This document shows positions 17,515 through 27,857 of a stretch of 64,000 nt of DNA, in pieces. The notes under the pieces are model-generated. The model worked only from the letters and a program-made list of their open reading frames with translations, was not told where the DNA came from and searched no databases. The DNA comes from Vibrio sp. HB236076 (GTDB lineage Bacteria; Pseudomonadota; Gammaproteobacteria; Enterobacterales; Vibrionaceae). Position numbers and translations under genes: made by a program. How positions within the stretch are numbered: position 1 is the stretch's first letter; each line of letters starts with the position of its first letter. Where the stretch lies: contig NZ_CP162601.1 in NCBI RefSeq assembly GCF_040957575.1, positions 2,356,001 to 2,420,000 of the forward strand. Reading direction: 5' to 3'.

Positions 17515-19434
17515 ATGATTCAACAAACCTTACAGCACTATTTTGGCTTTTCTTCTTTACGGCCCGGTCAACAAGAAGTAATCAACAATTTACTGAATAA
17601 ACAATCGGCTGCCGCCATTTTCCCCACCGGCTCTGGTAAATCGCTGTGCTATCAGTTAACGGCACTGCACTTACCGAACATGACACTGGTTATCTCTCCT
17701 CTGCTGGCCTTGATGAAAGATCAACTTGAGTTTTTACACAGCAAAGGGATCGCCGCAGCCAGTTTAGACTCAACTCAAGACAGAGAAGTCAGTCAAGACA
17801 TCATGAAACAGGCTCGCCAAGGCAAGTTAAAAATACTCATGGTATCGGTTGAGCGCTTTAAAAACGAGCGTTTCAGACAGTTTATTGCCAGTGTGCCTAT
17901 TTCGCTGTTAGTGGTTGATGAGGCGCATTGTATTTCGGAATGGGGACATAACTTTCGCCCGGATTATTTAAAGCTGCCTGACTATCGACGACAATTTAAT
18001 ATCGACCAAGTGTTATTGCTGACCGCGACCGCGACACCGAATGTCATTCAAGACATGAGTGAAAAATTTAACATCGCCGCCGACAACATCACAGTTACTG
18101 GTTTTTATCGCTCTAATTTGAATCTCGATATCTCTCCGCATCCACCCGAACAGCGCTTGAATGCGTTAATTCAACTCGTCAAACAAACCCAACAAAAACC
18201 TTGTATTATCTATGTCACACTGCAAAAAAGTGCCGAAGATATCGCCAGTGCTCTGCAAGCGGAGCACTTGCCTGCAAAAGCCTACCACGCCGGGTTAGAC
18301 AGCGAACGTCGCCAACAAATACAGCGCGATTTTATGAGTGGCGAAACCCCTTGTATTGTCGCGACTATCGCCTTTGGTATGGGGATAGACAAAGCCGATG
18401 TCCGCTATGTCATTCACTACGACTTACCAAAATCGATCGAAAACTACAGCCAAGAAATCGGCCGCGCAGGCCGAGATGGGCAGACATCGCAATGTATTAT
18501 GTTGGCAGACTTACACGACTTGCCCACTTTAGAAAATTTCATCTATGGCGATACCCCAGACAAACCCTCGATCAAAACCGTCATCGATGACATGCAAGCG
18601 GCCACTAGGCAGTGGGAATTGATCCTACCGCGCTTATCCAAAGACAGTAACATTCGACAATTACCGTTAAAAACCCTCCTGGTCTATTTGGAACTGCAAG
18701 GGGTTATCCAAGCGCAATACAGCTATTTTTCCAGCTATCGGTTTAAATTTCTCGACAGTGAACATGCCATTTTGCAACGCTTCAACGGAGAGAGGAAGCG
18801 CTTCTTGGACAAGATTTTTTCATCGAGTAAACGCAGTAAAATATGGTTATCATTAGATTTTGATGCTCTATGGCAACAAGACCAATCGCCTAGGCAAAGG
18901 GTGATCGCAGCCTTGGAGTATTTAAGTCAACAAGGCTGGATTGAACTTGAATCCAAATTAATGACCGACGTCTACCTAAAGCAGCCGACCCCGTTCAAGG
19001 CCGATGAACTGTGTCAGACATTAAGTCAGTTGTTTTTGCAAAAAGAGCAACAAGAAGTGGCTAGAATCGAATTTATGATCCAATTTTTCTCTCAAACTCG
19101 TTGCTTAAGCGCGGCTTTAGCCGACTATTTTTCTGATCAGAAAGCGCCTAAGTCCTGTGGTCATTGCTCTGTGTGCCAAGGTCAAATCGCGCAATTTGAC
19201 CGTCCTTCTTACCCTGATACCGAACTCTCTACGCTGAATAAATGGTTGTCAGAGTGGCAAAAAGCTTGTCCCTCTCCTTTAACGACCAGAGAAAAAGTCC
19301 GTTTTTTGTGTGGCCTCACCACACCGGCGATCACACAGTATAAAGGCGCAAAAATGTCTGGGTTTGGCCGTCTTGCCCATGTGCCATTTCAACAGGTATA
19401 TCGCCAAATAGAAGAGATAACACAATCAGGATAG
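17515..19434 (+). CDS. RecQ-family ATP-dependent DNA helicase (paralogue, no HRDC evident)
   Basis: The 639-residue SF2 helicase has motif I PTGSGKSLCYQL (~39-50), motif II VVDEAHCISEWGHNFRPDYLKL (~132-153), motif III LLTATATPNV and motif VI YSQEIGRAGRDGQ (~317-329). After the helicase core there is a Cys cluster SCGHCSVCQ (~545) that fits the RecQ zinc-binding module, with other Cys residues nearby. I see no clear HRDC domain at the end, which separates it from canonical RecQ (E. coli 609 residues). It probably unwinds branched or broken DNA, but its specific pathway is not shown by the context of unrelated neighbours. Confidence 0.86.
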   Translation: MIQQTLQHYFGFSSLRPGQQEVINNLLNKQSAAAIFPTGSGKSLCYQLTALHLPNMTLVISPLLALMKDQLEFLHSKGIAAASLDSTQDREVSQDIMKQARQGKLKILMVSVERFKNERFRQFIASVPISLLVVDEAHCISEWGHNFRPDYLKLPDYRRQFNIDQVLLLTATATPNVIQDMSEKFNIAADNITVTGFYRSNLNLDISPHPPEQRLNALIQLVKQTQQKPCIIYVTLQKSAEDIASALQAEHLPAKAYHAGLDSERRQQIQRDFMSGETPCIVATIAFGMGIDKADVRYVIHYDLPKSIENYSQEIGRAGRDGQTSQCIMLADLHDLPTLENFIYGDTPDKPSIKTVIDDMQAATRQWELILPRLSKDSNIRQLPLKTLLVYLELQGVIQAQYSYFSSYRFKFLDSEHAILQRFNGERKRFLDKIFSSSKRSKIWLSLDFDALWQQDQSPRQRVIAALEYLSQQGWIELESKLMTDVYLKQPTPFKADELCQTLSQLFLQKEQQEVARIEFMIQFFSQTRCLSAALADYFSDQKAPKSCGHCSVCQGQIAQFDRPSYPDTELSTLNKWLSEWQKACPSPLTTREKVRFLCGLTTPAITQYKGAKMSGFGRLAHVPFQQVYRQIEEITQSG

Positions 19435-19482
19435 ACGAAAACAGGAAAACCAAACGTGGCAGAAAACGCGTATTGGGCAAGG

Positions 19483-19517
19483 GGTAAGAGGTAAGAGGTA
19501 AGAGGTAAGAGGTAAGG
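19483..19517. repeat. Heptamer tandem repeat GGTAAGA x5
   Basis: Four perfect copies of GGTAAGA and a fifth ending in G, head to tail, in the gap between the convergent helicase and unknown genes. Confidence 0.9.
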
Positions 19518-19530
19518 AAAATTAAGGCAT

Positions 19531-19561
19531 CGCTGGCGAGTGAGAATGTCACTCACCAGCG
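19531..19561 (-). terminator. Hairpin between convergent genes
   Basis: CGCTGGCGAGTGA and TCACTCACCAGCG form a 13-bp stem with one mismatch and a five-base loop. It lies just after the stop of the minus-strand gene. The following minus-strand bases are moderately T-rich. Confidence 0.55.
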
Positions 19562-19570
19562 TGAAGCGAG

Positions 19571-19954
19571 TTAAAAATCGGCCAGATCGTACCCCGAAGC
19601 AAGTAATAGCGCTCGCTCCTGTTTAATCAATACCGCACGGTCTTCAATCAACTCATTTAACGCGCCAAACGGCTTAGTTGCCAACGCGGTAAAGTCATCA
19701 AATGAGCTTGCCGCATCAATTTCAGCAAACATAGTCGAAATCACATTACGGGCATCATTTGGGCTGGTTGGGTTTCGAAAGTACTCAACCGCCTTGATGG
19801 CTTCGCGCATTTCTTCAAGCAATTCTTGTGGGCTATTATCTTTCGCCACAACCATATAATTATGCAAAACACGCTTTGCGTACAACAGCTCTTTTAGTGG
19901 GATATCTCGGCCACTTTCAATTAAAGACTGGGATAACACGGCACTTTCACTCAT
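19571..19954 (-). CDS. Conserved-looking cytoplasmic protein of unknown function
   Basis: The 127-residue protein has no signal peptide, membrane segment or metal-binding cluster that I can see. It is mostly helical in character, acidic, and contains NPTSPNDARNVISTMFAEID (~61-80) and a C-terminal ERALLLASGYDLADF. Codon use resembles the neighbours and a separate terminator-like hairpin follows, so I treat it as a real gene. I do not recognise the family. It stands alone between a RecQ-like helicase (convergent) and cpdB (divergent), which gives no functional clue. Confidence 0.65.
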   Translation of the reverse strand: MSESAVLSQSLIESGRDIPLKELLYAKRVLHNYMVVAKDNSPQELLEEMREAIKAVEYFRNPTSPNDARNVISTMFAEIDAASSFDDFTALATKPFGALNELIEDRAVLIKQERALLLASGYDLADF

Positions 19955-20193
19955 TGCTTGTCCTTAGAGTTTCAATTTATCTTAGCTTCAGTCTAATTTA
20001 TTCCTTATCAAAAAGAAACCACCCACCACAAAAGAATAAAAATTTACTTTTACAGACTTAATATTCAAATCACACTCTTAGTATAAAAAGAAAAAATGGG
20101 ATCAAGATTTTGTAAAACACACCACGTTAAACAATTTGTTACATTAGTTGGTTATACTGAACAACCTAAAGTATCTCGATTAAGGAAAATCTT

Positions 20194-22164
20194 ATGCGTC
20201 GCCCTTCTCTCACCGGCCTTTTTGCCTTAAGTCTTCTGCCGGTATCGGTTGCTATGGCATCCGCCCCCATTCACTTACGCATCATAGAAACAACCGACAT
20301 TCACGCCAATGTACTGGCTTATGACTATTACAAAGACAGCCCAACAGAAAAGTTTGGCCTGTCTCGTGCTGCGACCTTAGTCGAACAAGCGAAAAAAGAA
20401 GTCGCTAATAGTCTACTGATCGACAACGGTGATTTGATCCAGGGCAGCCCAATGGGCGATTACATGGCTGCAAAAGGCATTGAGCCAAAAGAGATTCACC
20501 CCGTTTACAAAGCCATGAACCAATTGGGGTACGAGGTGGCTAACTTTGGTAACCACGAATTTAACTATGGCCTAGACTTTCTCAAAGAGTCGGTCAATGA
20601 TGCGAACTTCCCCTACATCAACGCCAATATTTATAACGCCAAAACCGGTGAGCATTACTTTACCCCATATTTGATTAAGCGCTATCAAGTCAAAGATGAA
20701 GACGGTCATTCTCATCAAATCAAAGTCGGTTACATTGGCTTTGCTCCGCCGCAGATCATGACTTGGGATAAGAAGAATTTAACCGGCAAAGTGACGGTTG
20801 CCGACATCAAGAAAACCGCTGAAAAATTGGTCCCAGAAATGAAAGCTCAGGGCGCGGACGTCATTGTTGCGATTCCTCACTCGGGCTTTTCATCCGATCC
20901 TTATCGCGCTGGAGCGGAAAACTCGGTGTATTATTTATCGGAAGTCAAAGGCATTGATGCCATTGCCTTTGGTCATGCCCACGCCGTCTTCCCAGGCCCT
21001 GGGTTTGACAATATCCAAGGGGTCGACAACGTCAATGGCACCATCAATGGGGTTGCTGCCGTTATGCCGGGCTATTGGGGCAACCACATTGGCATTATGG
21101 ATCTGACCTTAGCCTTTAATAAGCAAACTGGGCACTGGCACACCACAGATGCCACCTCAGTCGCTCGTCCCATTTACGATGTCAAAAAGAAAAAGTCCCT
21201 TGCTAAGCCGGATCAAAACATCGTGACCGCGCTGGCCACCGATCATCAAGCCACTCGCGATTTTGTCAATCAACCGATTGGCCAATCCAGTGACGTACTC
21301 TACAGTTATCTCGCCCTCGTTCAGGATGACCCTACGATTCAGATCGTGAACGCGGCACAAAAAGCGTATGTCGAAAACTTCATCCAAGGCGATCCGGATC
21401 TCGATGGTTTACCCGTACTTTCTGCAGCTGCGCCGTTTAAAGTCGGCGGTCGTAAAAATGATCCGACAGGCTATACCGAGGTAGAGGCCGGTCAATTGAC
21501 CTTTAGAAACGCCGCTGATCTCTACCTTTACCCCAATACGCTCGTCGCACTTAAAGTCAGCGGAAAACAAGTCAAAGAATGGTTAGAATGTTCTGCTGGT
21601 CAATTCAATCAAATCGACCCCAACAGCACAAAAACTCAATCTTTGATCAATTGGGAAGGGTTCAGAACCTACAACTTTGATGTGATCGATGGGGTCAATT
21701 ACCAAATTGATGTTACACAACCGGCGCGTTATGACGGGGAATGTACACTCATCCACCCTGAATCGGCACGGATTACTAACCTGACTTATCAAGGCAAGCC
21801 GGTCAATGATGCGCAAACCTTTATTATAGCGACCAATAATTACCGCGCTTTTGGCAACAAGTTTGCTGGCACGGGCAGTCAATACATCGCATTTGAAGCG
21901 CCAGACAAAAACCGTACTATCTTGGCCAATTACATTTCACGCGTTTCGCAGCAACAAGGCCAAGTGACTCCAACAGCGGATAACAACTGGTCAATTGCGC
22001 CGATTGCCAGTGCAACCCCATTGGATATTCGCTTTGAGACCTCAGCCAGCGACAACGCGAAACGCTTCATCAAACAGCGCCAAAGCTACCCAATGAAACG
22101 CGTCGGCAGTGATGAGATTGGCTTTGATATTTATACCATTGACCTCAACAGCCCTTCCAACTAA
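20194..22164 (+). CDS. cpdB: Periplasmic 2',3'-cyclic-nucleotide 2'-phosphodiesterase/3'-nucleotidase
   Basis: CpdB hydrolyses 2',3'-cyclic nucleotides to 3'-nucleotides and then to nucleosides in the periplasm, feeding nucleotide salvage. The 656-residue protein has a signal peptide ([23 protein letters not shown]). A calcineurin-like metallophosphatase domain follows, with metal-site motifs TTDIHANV (~34-41), [10 protein letters not shown] (~75-84), [11 protein letters not shown] (~118-128), IPHSGFSSD and [11 protein letters not shown]. The C-terminal 5'-nucleotidase domain (~370-600) has the substrate-binding segment [14 protein letters not shown] and [14 protein letters not shown]. Length fits the family (about 650). 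AAGGAAAA precedes the ATG, and a bidirectional terminator follows. Confidence 0.94.
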   Translation: MRRPSLTGLFALSLLPVSVAMASAPIHLRIIETTDIHANVLAYDYYKDSPTEKFGLSRAATLVEQAKKEVANSLLIDNGDLIQGSPMGDYMAAKGIEPKEIHPVYKAMNQLGYEVANFGNHEFNYGLDFLKESVNDANFPYINANIYNAKTGEHYFTPYLIKRYQVKDEDGHSHQIKVGYIGFAPPQIMTWDKKNLTGKVTVADIKKTAEKLVPEMKAQGADVIVAIPHSGFSSDPYRAGAENSVYYLSEVKGIDAIAFGHAHAVFPGPGFDNIQGVDNVNGTINGVAAVMPGYWGNHIGIMDLTLAFNKQTGHWHTTDATSVARPIYDVKKKKSLAKPDQNIVTALATDHQATRDFVNQPIGQSSDVLYSYLALVQDDPTIQIVNAAQKAYVENFIQGDPDLDGLPVLSAAAPFKVGGRKNDPTGYTEVEAGQLTFRNAADLYLYPNTLVALKVSGKQVKEWLECSAGQFNQIDPNSTKTQSLINWEGFRTYNFDVIDGVNYQIDVTQPARYDGECTLIHPESARITNLTYQGKPVNDAQTFIIATNNYRAFGNKFAGTGSQYIAFEAPDKNRTILANYISRVSQQQGQVTPTADNNWSIAPIASATPLDIRFETSASDNAKRFIKQRQSYPMKRVGSDEIGFDIYTIDLNSPSN

Positions 22165-22214
22165 GCGGTCAGCAGGGTGACGTCACGCCGTCATAACGAG
22201 CCTGACAACGAAAA

Positions 22215-22248
22215 AAACCTACTTTGGATCGACGTTCAAAGTAGGTTT
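22215..22248. terminator. Bidirectional terminator between cpdB and the guanidine operon
   Basis: AAACCTACTTTG and CAAAGTAGGTTT, 12-bp arms with a 10-base loop, flanked by an A run on the left and T run on the right. It therefore can serve both converging genes. Confidence 0.8.
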
Positions 22249-22311
22249 TAATATCGACAAAATCATGCCAATGGATGACTGAACTTACCGATCATCATGG
22301 GCTTCGGGAAA

Positions 22312-24141
22312 TTAGGCTTGCGGCTCACAAGTACTGATAGACGCTAAATATGCCCGCCATCCCCCCAACTCGGTGATCTCCGTTGCGCCTTGCAGCCCCT
22401 CTGGCTGACAAATGAAACCACTGACCCACTCGCCATCTTCGAGTTCAACTTTACCCAGCCCCAGAGGAAAAGGAATTTGTGCCAAAAAAGGGCCAACCGC
22501 ACGTTCTGGCAAATGCCAAACTTCAATCTCTATCGCGCTGTCACTTGATGGGTCGCGCACCAGTGCTGGCCGTAATGGCCCCTCACCGGCTAAAGCGTAC
22601 AGTCGATAGTGAGACGATGTTTTACCACTAAACTGCCAGTATCCACCGAGTTCAGTCAATTGATGATTGAGTGGTAAGCCTTGCATATGCGCACCGCATA
22701 CCAAGATAGGCATTCCCTTATCCGTTGCCAACGAAGATGGCATGTGATCCTCAGCCGCTCGACTCTCCAGCACCGCCTTTTTCCCCGTCGCGCCCAAAGG
22801 TAAATCGAGGTGCTGTGTCCATTGCTGACCCAAACTGAGCAGACCGAGATCGGTCATGGCCGGTGCGAAAAAAGTCACGCCAAATGGGCGGCCAGAAGGC
22901 CCTAGCGAACTTGGCAACGCTATCGCCGCATAATCCAGTAAATTCATAAAATTGGTGTAGTAACCCAAATTCGAGTTTAACTCAATCGGATTGTCTTCAA
23001 GTTCCGCAATCGTGTACGTGGTCCCAGCCGTTGGCGTCATCACCAGATCAACCTGACTTAATGCTTTATCACACGCCGATTTATACTTTTGTAGCTTGTA
23101 CATGGCAGCAAAGGTATCGGCTGCGCTGTAGTGTTTGGCACCGCCTATAATGGTTTCAATGACAGGCAAACACGCCTTGGGATCTTGCTCAAAAAACGAT
23201 TGAATCGCCACGTAACGCTCTGCCACCCAGGGACCTTGATACAATAAAGTGGCCGCATCCAAAAAAGGCTGTAAATCAAATGGCACGAGTGTTGCGCCAA
23301 GCTGCTCTAAGCGTTGCACGGCTTGTTGGTATTGCTGCTGATATTCGCTGTTACCAAAAAAAGCCAATTGCTCTTGATGAGGGATCCCGACCTTAACCTG
23401 AGACCAATCACTGGGTAGGGACTGTTCTTGGTACGCACGCGCATAACAATCGCTTGCGTCAAAACAATTCGCCACAGAAAAAACCCGCTTGGCATCTTCT
23501 ACCGTACGAGCAAAAATGGTGACACAGTCTAAAGTGCGACACGCTGGTACAACACCAGAATTACTGAATAACCCTTTACTTGGCTTAACACCGATCAAAT
23601 TGTTAAACGCCGCTGGTACTCGCCCTGAGCCCGCGGTATCGGTCCCCAAAGAGAAAAAAACCTGACCACGAGCGACACTAATGGCGCTGCCCGAACTCGA
23701 CCCACCTGAAATGTACTCTGGGTCAAAACTGTTTTTGCCCGCCCCCCAAGGACTGCGAACCCCTACCAGGCCAGTCGCAAATTGATCGAGATTGGTTTTT
23801 CCTAGCGGCACTGCCCCCGCGTTGATCAATTGCTGAACAACAAATGCTGACTCTTGGGGATGATAACGGTACGCTTCACACCCTGCAGTCGTCTCTAGCC
23901 CCGCCAAATCGATATTATCTTTAATCGCAAAAGGCACCCCATACAAAGGCAAACTCTGCGGGTCTTGCTGCTCTAGAGCATCGATGTAGCCTTGTAACTG
24001 CTCGTCGCTGAGCAGTGATAACCAAGTGTTGTGATCATCTTCTCTTGCCAGAGCCAATTGCTGTTGTAAATAGCCCGACACGGTCAGGGCCTTGGTTTGA
24101 TAAGCGCTGATCAACGCTTCCATCGTCTGAGGTGAGTTCAT
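22312..24141 (-). CDS. atzF: Allophanate hydrolase
   Basis: The enzyme hydrolyses allophanate to ammonia and CO2, the last step of the pathway encoded here. The 609-residue form begins MNSPQTM, with AAGGAC about eight bases upstream. The alternative ATG at 24159 overlaps the carboxylase stop by ATGA but lacks a ribosome site. The amidase-signature catalytic triad is visible: Lys in FAIKDNIDLAG (~76-86), Ser-cis-Ser in YISGGSSSGSAISVARGQ (~144-161), and the nucleophile region GTDTAGSGRVPAAFNN. The C-terminal ~170 residues form the extra domain typical of AtzF (MPILVCGAHMQGLPLNHQL). Last gene of the riboswitch-led operon. Confidence 0.93.
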   Translation of the reverse strand: MNSPQTMEALISAYQTKALTVSGYLQQQLALAREDDHNTWLSLLSDEQLQGYIDALEQQDPQSLPLYGVPFAIKDNIDLAGLETTAGCEAYRYHPQESAFVVQQLINAGAVPLGKTNLDQFATGLVGVRSPWGAGKNSFDPEYISGGSSSGSAISVARGQVFFSLGTDTAGSGRVPAAFNNLIGVKPSKGLFSNSGVVPACRTLDCVTIFARTVEDAKRVFSVANCFDASDCYARAYQEQSLPSDWSQVKVGIPHQEQLAFFGNSEYQQQYQQAVQRLEQLGATLVPFDLQPFLDAATLLYQGPWVAERYVAIQSFFEQDPKACLPVIETIIGGAKHYSAADTFAAMYKLQKYKSACDKALSQVDLVMTPTAGTTYTIAELEDNPIELNSNLGYYTNFMNLLDYAAIALPSSLGPSGRPFGVTFFAPAMTDLGLLSLGQQWTQHLDLPLGATGKKAVLESRAAEDHMPSSLATDKGMPILVCGAHMQGLPLNHQLTELGGYWQFSGKTSSHYRLYALAGEGPLRPALVRDPSSDSAIEIEVWHLPERAVGPFLAQIPFPLGLGKVELEDGEWVSGFICQPEGLQGATEITELGGWRAYLASISTCEPQA

Positions 24142-24155
24142 ATTTGATGTCCTTA

Positions 24156-27100
24156 TCATAATTCGTGGTTAATGATGGCAAGAGCTTGCCCTGCAGCGAC
24201 TTGTGAGCCTTGCTCAATACACACTTCGTCAATGGTGCCTGACTCTGATGCCACCACTTCTAATTCCATTTTCATTGCCTCTAAAACCATGATCACATCG
24301 CCCGCTTTGACCTGATCACCAGGCTTAACCAGTGTTTGCCATAAACTGCCAGCCACATGGCTTTCCACCAAGGTTTGTGTATCGTGAAGCACACGAGGCG
24401 CTAAATCTTGCTCTTGTGTCTCCTCAACAACAAAATCCGCTTGCCCAGTTGCAATCCAACGTTGACGCTCCTGTTCAAACGCCTGCTGTTGACGCGCTTT
24501 ACAAGCGACTATCTCTGCTTGATGCTCGGTTAAAATGGCGTCGTAATCGGCCAATGAGAATGACGTCTGTTCAATCTTAATGGGGTATTGGCCTTGTGGG
24601 TGCTTTTCTCGAATCGTCAACAGCTCATCAGCACTGACTTCATAAAAGCGAATTTGGTCAAAAAAGCGCAGTAACCACGGCTTTTCAAACGCCTCAGTTT
24701 GCTTATATCGATTCCACATTTGCAAAGTTCGACCAACAAACTGATACCCGCCAGGGCCTTCCATACCGTAAACACACAGATAAGCACCACCAATACCGAC
24801 GGCGTTTTCCGGTGTCCAAGTCCTGGCCGGATTGTACTTAGTCGTCACTAAACGATGACGAGGGTCGAGGGGCGTCGCCACCGGAGCACCTAAGTAAACA
24901 TCGCCCAGTCCCATCACCAAATAACTGGCATCGAAAACGATGTTCTTGACTTGCTCAACGGAATCTAACCCATTAATACGACGAATAAACTCAATATTAT
25001 CTGGGCACCATGGGGCATTTTTCCTGACCACTTCATCGTACTTTCTAATTGCTAATCGCGTCGCTTCATCATCCCAAGAGAGCGGCAAGTGTACGATGCG
25101 AGCAGGTACGGTAAGCTCATCGATATCTCTGAGTGAGGCCTCAATGCCGACTAACATGTCGAGTAACTTCTCTCTTGGCAAACGCAAGTTGTCGTAATGA
25201 ATTTGCAAAGAGCGAATGCCCGGCGTGAGCTCTAATATTGCATCGATTTCAAGCGCTTCAAGTTTTAGCATTAAGGCATGAGCTCGGAAGCGCAAACGGA
25301 TATCGAGCACTTGTGGGCCGTATTCGACCAATAAAAAGTCTTCTCCGCTGGGGCGATAAACCACTTGCTCCCCCACCTCCTGTGCAGAGAGGGTTTTGAT
25401 CACCGGTGACACAAGCTCCGTGGCAGTGACAGACTCCTCGCTGAGTGTGAGCTGTTCAATATCCAAGCGTTGTTGCCGCTCGGCTTGCTCAGCGTCCTCG
25501 ACACTGACAGGAACAAAACGCAACTTATCACCGGCTTTAAACTGCCCCACTTTCCAAAGATCGGCCTTAATAATGGTCGCAGGGCAGACAAATCCCCCTA
25601 AACTTGGACCGTCTGGGCCCAAAATCACCGGCATATCGCCAGTAAAATCAATGGTGCCAACCGCGTAAGCATTGTCGTGTATATTCGACGGATGTAAGCC
25701 TGCCTCACCGCCATCTTGACGCGCCCATTGAGGTTTAGGCCCAATCAAACGAACGCCAGTACGGCTCGAGTTAAAGTGAACTTTCCAAGTCGCAGAAAAA
25801 AACTGTTCTATATCGTGGTCGGTGAAAAAATCAGGAGCGCCGTGTGGGCCGTAAATCACGCGAACGCACCACTCTTTTTGCAGCTGAGGTAACTCGATTT
25901 GGTTGCGTGTGTTAGAACTCACCGGCTCAACACTAGAGGCATCATATTGATTTATCGGCAACACATCACCGGCCAGCAAGGCCCTACCGGCATGACCACC
26001 GAATTGCCCCAGCGTAAACGTCGATTGACTGTTTAAATAGCTCGGACAGTTAAAGCCGCCTTGCAACAACAAGTAACTGCGCGCGCCATCACCTGAAATT
26101 CGGCCTAATTTTAATGTTTGCTTTGCGGCAACCGTCACTACTTGGCCCATTTCAATGGGCTCGCCGTCGAGTTGCGCAGCGATATCCGCGCCAGTGAGTA
26201 CAAAACGAGAAGCGGTGTTAAAGGTCAATGTCGGTCCAGAGATGATCATCTCGAGTCCAGAGCAAGTCTCGTCATTGCCCAGCACCTGATTGCCAAGGCG
26301 AAAGTTTAAAGAGTCCATTGGGCCAGAAGGGGGGACCCCGATGTGCCAATATCCCTTGCGGCCAGGGTAATCTTGAATCGTGGTTTGCGTACCACCGCTT
26401 ATCACATCAATAGAGCTGGGCTTGTACTCAAAATCATTTAAAGAACGCGTCAACACTTGGCCATGACGTACAACAGGCCAAGCGAGCAATTGAGCCAGAT
26501 ACGAGCGGTTGTGCTCAATACCGTAAATTTCAATGTTTTCTAACGCTTTTTCGAGACTATTTAGTGCTTTTTCGCGGTTGTCTTGGTAGACGATAACTTT
26601 GGCTAACATAGGGTCAAAAAAAGGCGACACCTCAACCCCGGCTTCAATCCAATGTTCCACTCTCAAACCGGGCACGTCAGGCCACTCAACATGACTCAGT
26701 AACCCTGCACAAGGTTGAAAGTTCTTATTGGCATCTTCGGCATAAAGACGCACTTGTATCGCATGACCATGTGGACTGCGTTTTTGCATTAGGGTGTCTG
26801 TACTGAGCTCACCGGCGCCCAGTTTGATCATCCACTCGACCAAATCGACCCCAAACACTTCTTCTGTCACCCCGTGTTCAACTTGTAAACGAGTATTCAC
26901 TTCCAAAAAATAAAACGCTTCATCGGATTGATCTAAGACAAATTCCACGGTTCCGGCATTGCGATAATTGACTTGCTGAGCCAATCGAACCGCGGTGTCT
27001 TGCAGGGCTTGGCGAGTTTTTGCAGATAAATTCGGCGCCGGCGTTTCTTCAATCACTTTTTGATTGCGTCGCTGCGCCGAGCAATCACGCTCACCCAAAG

Positions 27101-27764
27101 CGGTGACTCGCCCTTGCCCGTCACCAAAAATTTGCACTTCAATATGACGAGCGCGCTCAATAAATTTTTCAATAAAGACGCCATCATTACTAAAGTTGTT
27201 TTCACTAAGGCGTTTAACCGAATCAAAGGCATCGCTAAGTTGCGCTTCACTGTAACAACATTGCATGCCGATACCACCACCGCCGGCGGTACTTTTTAGC
27301 ATCACCGGATAACCAATTCGTTTGGCTTCGACAAGGGCTTGTTGCTTATCGCTCAGTAATTCACTGCCCGGTAACAGTGGTACTTGTGACTGCTTAGCAA
27401 TAGCACGAGCAGAGTGCTTTAAACCAAAGGTGTTCATTTGCTCTGCCGTTGGGCCGAGAAAAACCACCCCCTGTGATTCACATAAGGTAACGAAATCTGG
27501 GTTTTCGCTTAAAAATCCATACCCGGGATGTATGGCCTGAGCGCCACATTGTTTGGCTATTGCGAGGACTTTATCTTGGTCTAAATAGGTGTGAGTTGCC
27601 GGCCCGCTGCCGAGTGAGTAGGCTTCATCAGCGTGTAAAACGTGCGGACTTTTCGCATCGGCTTCACTGTAAATCGCGACACTGCTGATCCCCAGTTTCT
27701 TTAGTGTTCTTATTACGCGACAAGCGATCGCACCGCGGTTCGCAATCAAGACTTTATTGAACAT
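24156..27764 (-). CDS. Biotin-dependent urea/guanidine carboxylase (probable guanidine carboxylase)
   Basis: This is a 1202-residue single-chain carboxylase of the urea carboxylase family. The N-terminal biotin carboxylase domain starts MFNKVLIANRGAIACRVIRT and has the ATP-grasp loop KSTAGGGGIGMQ (~157-168). Next come the KipI/KipA-like carboxyltransferase parts (~470-1010) with PPSGPMDSLNFRLGNQVLG and PGGYQFVGRTLQMWN. The biotin attachment motif VLEAMKMELEV is near the C terminus (~1165). The guanidine-I riboswitch and adjacent UAAP genes fit guanidine carboxylases that make carboxyguanidine, rather than true urea carboxylases; this is inference from family knowledge. GTG 27782 and ATG 27776 are alternative starts. 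Confidence 0.88.
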   Translation of the reverse strand: MFNKVLIANRGAIACRVIRTLKKLGISSVAIYSEADAKSPHVLHADEAYSLGSGPATHTYLDQDKVLAIAKQCGAQAIHPGYGFLSENPDFVTLCESQGVVFLGPTAEQMNTFGLKHSARAIAKQSQVPLLPGSELLSDKQQALVEAKRIGYPVMLKSTAGGGGIGMQCCYSEAQLSDAFDSVKRLSENNFSNDGVFIEKFIERARHIEVQIFGDGQGRVTALGERDCSAQRRNQKVIEETPAPNLSAKTRQALQDTAVRLAQQVNYRNAGTVEFVLDQSDEAFYFLEVNTRLQVEHGVTEEVFGVDLVEWMIKLGAGELSTDTLMQKRSPHGHAIQVRLYAEDANKNFQPCAGLLSHVEWPDVPGLRVEHWIEAGVEVSPFFDPMLAKVIVYQDNREKALNSLEKALENIEIYGIEHNRSYLAQLLAWPVVRHGQVLTRSLNDFEYKPSSIDVISGGTQTTIQDYPGRKGYWHIGVPPSGPMDSLNFRLGNQVLGNDETCSGLEMIISGPTLTFNTASRFVLTGADIAAQLDGEPIEMGQVVTVAAKQTLKLGRISGDGARSYLLLQGGFNCPSYLNSQSTFTLGQFGGHAGRALLAGDVLPINQYDASSVEPVSSNTRNQIELPQLQKEWCVRVIYGPHGAPDFFTDHDIEQFFSATWKVHFNSSRTGVRLIGPKPQWARQDGGEAGLHPSNIHDNAYAVGTIDFTGDMPVILGPDGPSLGGFVCPATIIKADLWKVGQFKAGDKLRFVPVSVEDAEQAERQQRLDIEQLTLSEESVTATELVSPVIKTLSAQEVGEQVVYRPSGEDFLLVEYGPQVLDIRLRFRAHALMLKLEALEIDAILELTPGIRSLQIHYDNLRLPREKLLDMLVGIEASLRDIDELTVPARIVHLPLSWDDEATRLAIRKYDEVVRKNAPWCPDNIEFIRRINGLDSVEQVKNIVFDASYLVMGLGDVYLGAPVATPLDPRHRLVTTKYNPARTWTPENAVGIGGAYLCVYGMEGPGGYQFVGRTLQMWNRYKQTEAFEKPWLLRFFDQIRFYEVSADELLTIREKHPQGQYPIKIEQTSFSLADYDAILTEHQAEIVACKARQQQAFEQERQRWIATGQADFVVEETQEQDLAPRVLHDTQTLVESHVAGSLWQTLVKPGDQVKAGDVIMVLEAMKMELEVVASESGTIDEVCIEQGSQVAAGQALAIINHEL

Positions 27765-27800
27765 ACCAACATCCATTGTCACACCGGGCCGTCCCGGAAT

Positions 27801-27837
27801 AAAAAAGAGCTCTTGTTGGAGGTCGTCCTCTCAGCTC
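27801..27837 (-). terminator. Attenuator-like hairpin between UAAP2 and the carboxylase gene
   Basis: On the minus strand GAGCT...AGAGG/CCTC...GAGCTC folds and is followed by TTTTTTATT. It lies inside the operon, and a second small hairpin (CCGGG/CCCGG at 27784-27797) sits just before the carboxylase start. It may reduce read-through to the last two genes. Confidence 0.4.
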
Positions 27838-27857
27838 ATAAACAACGACTTTGTCAC

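Noticed and set aside
19331..19552. 73-codon minus-strand frame across the heptamer repeats
   Set aside because: It is the trivial translation of the GGTAAGA array plus antisense of the helicase end.
24156..27764. Calling the carboxylase a urea carboxylase outright
   Set aside because: The guanidine-I riboswitch and UAAP genes argue for guanidine as substrate; only the family level is certain from sequence.
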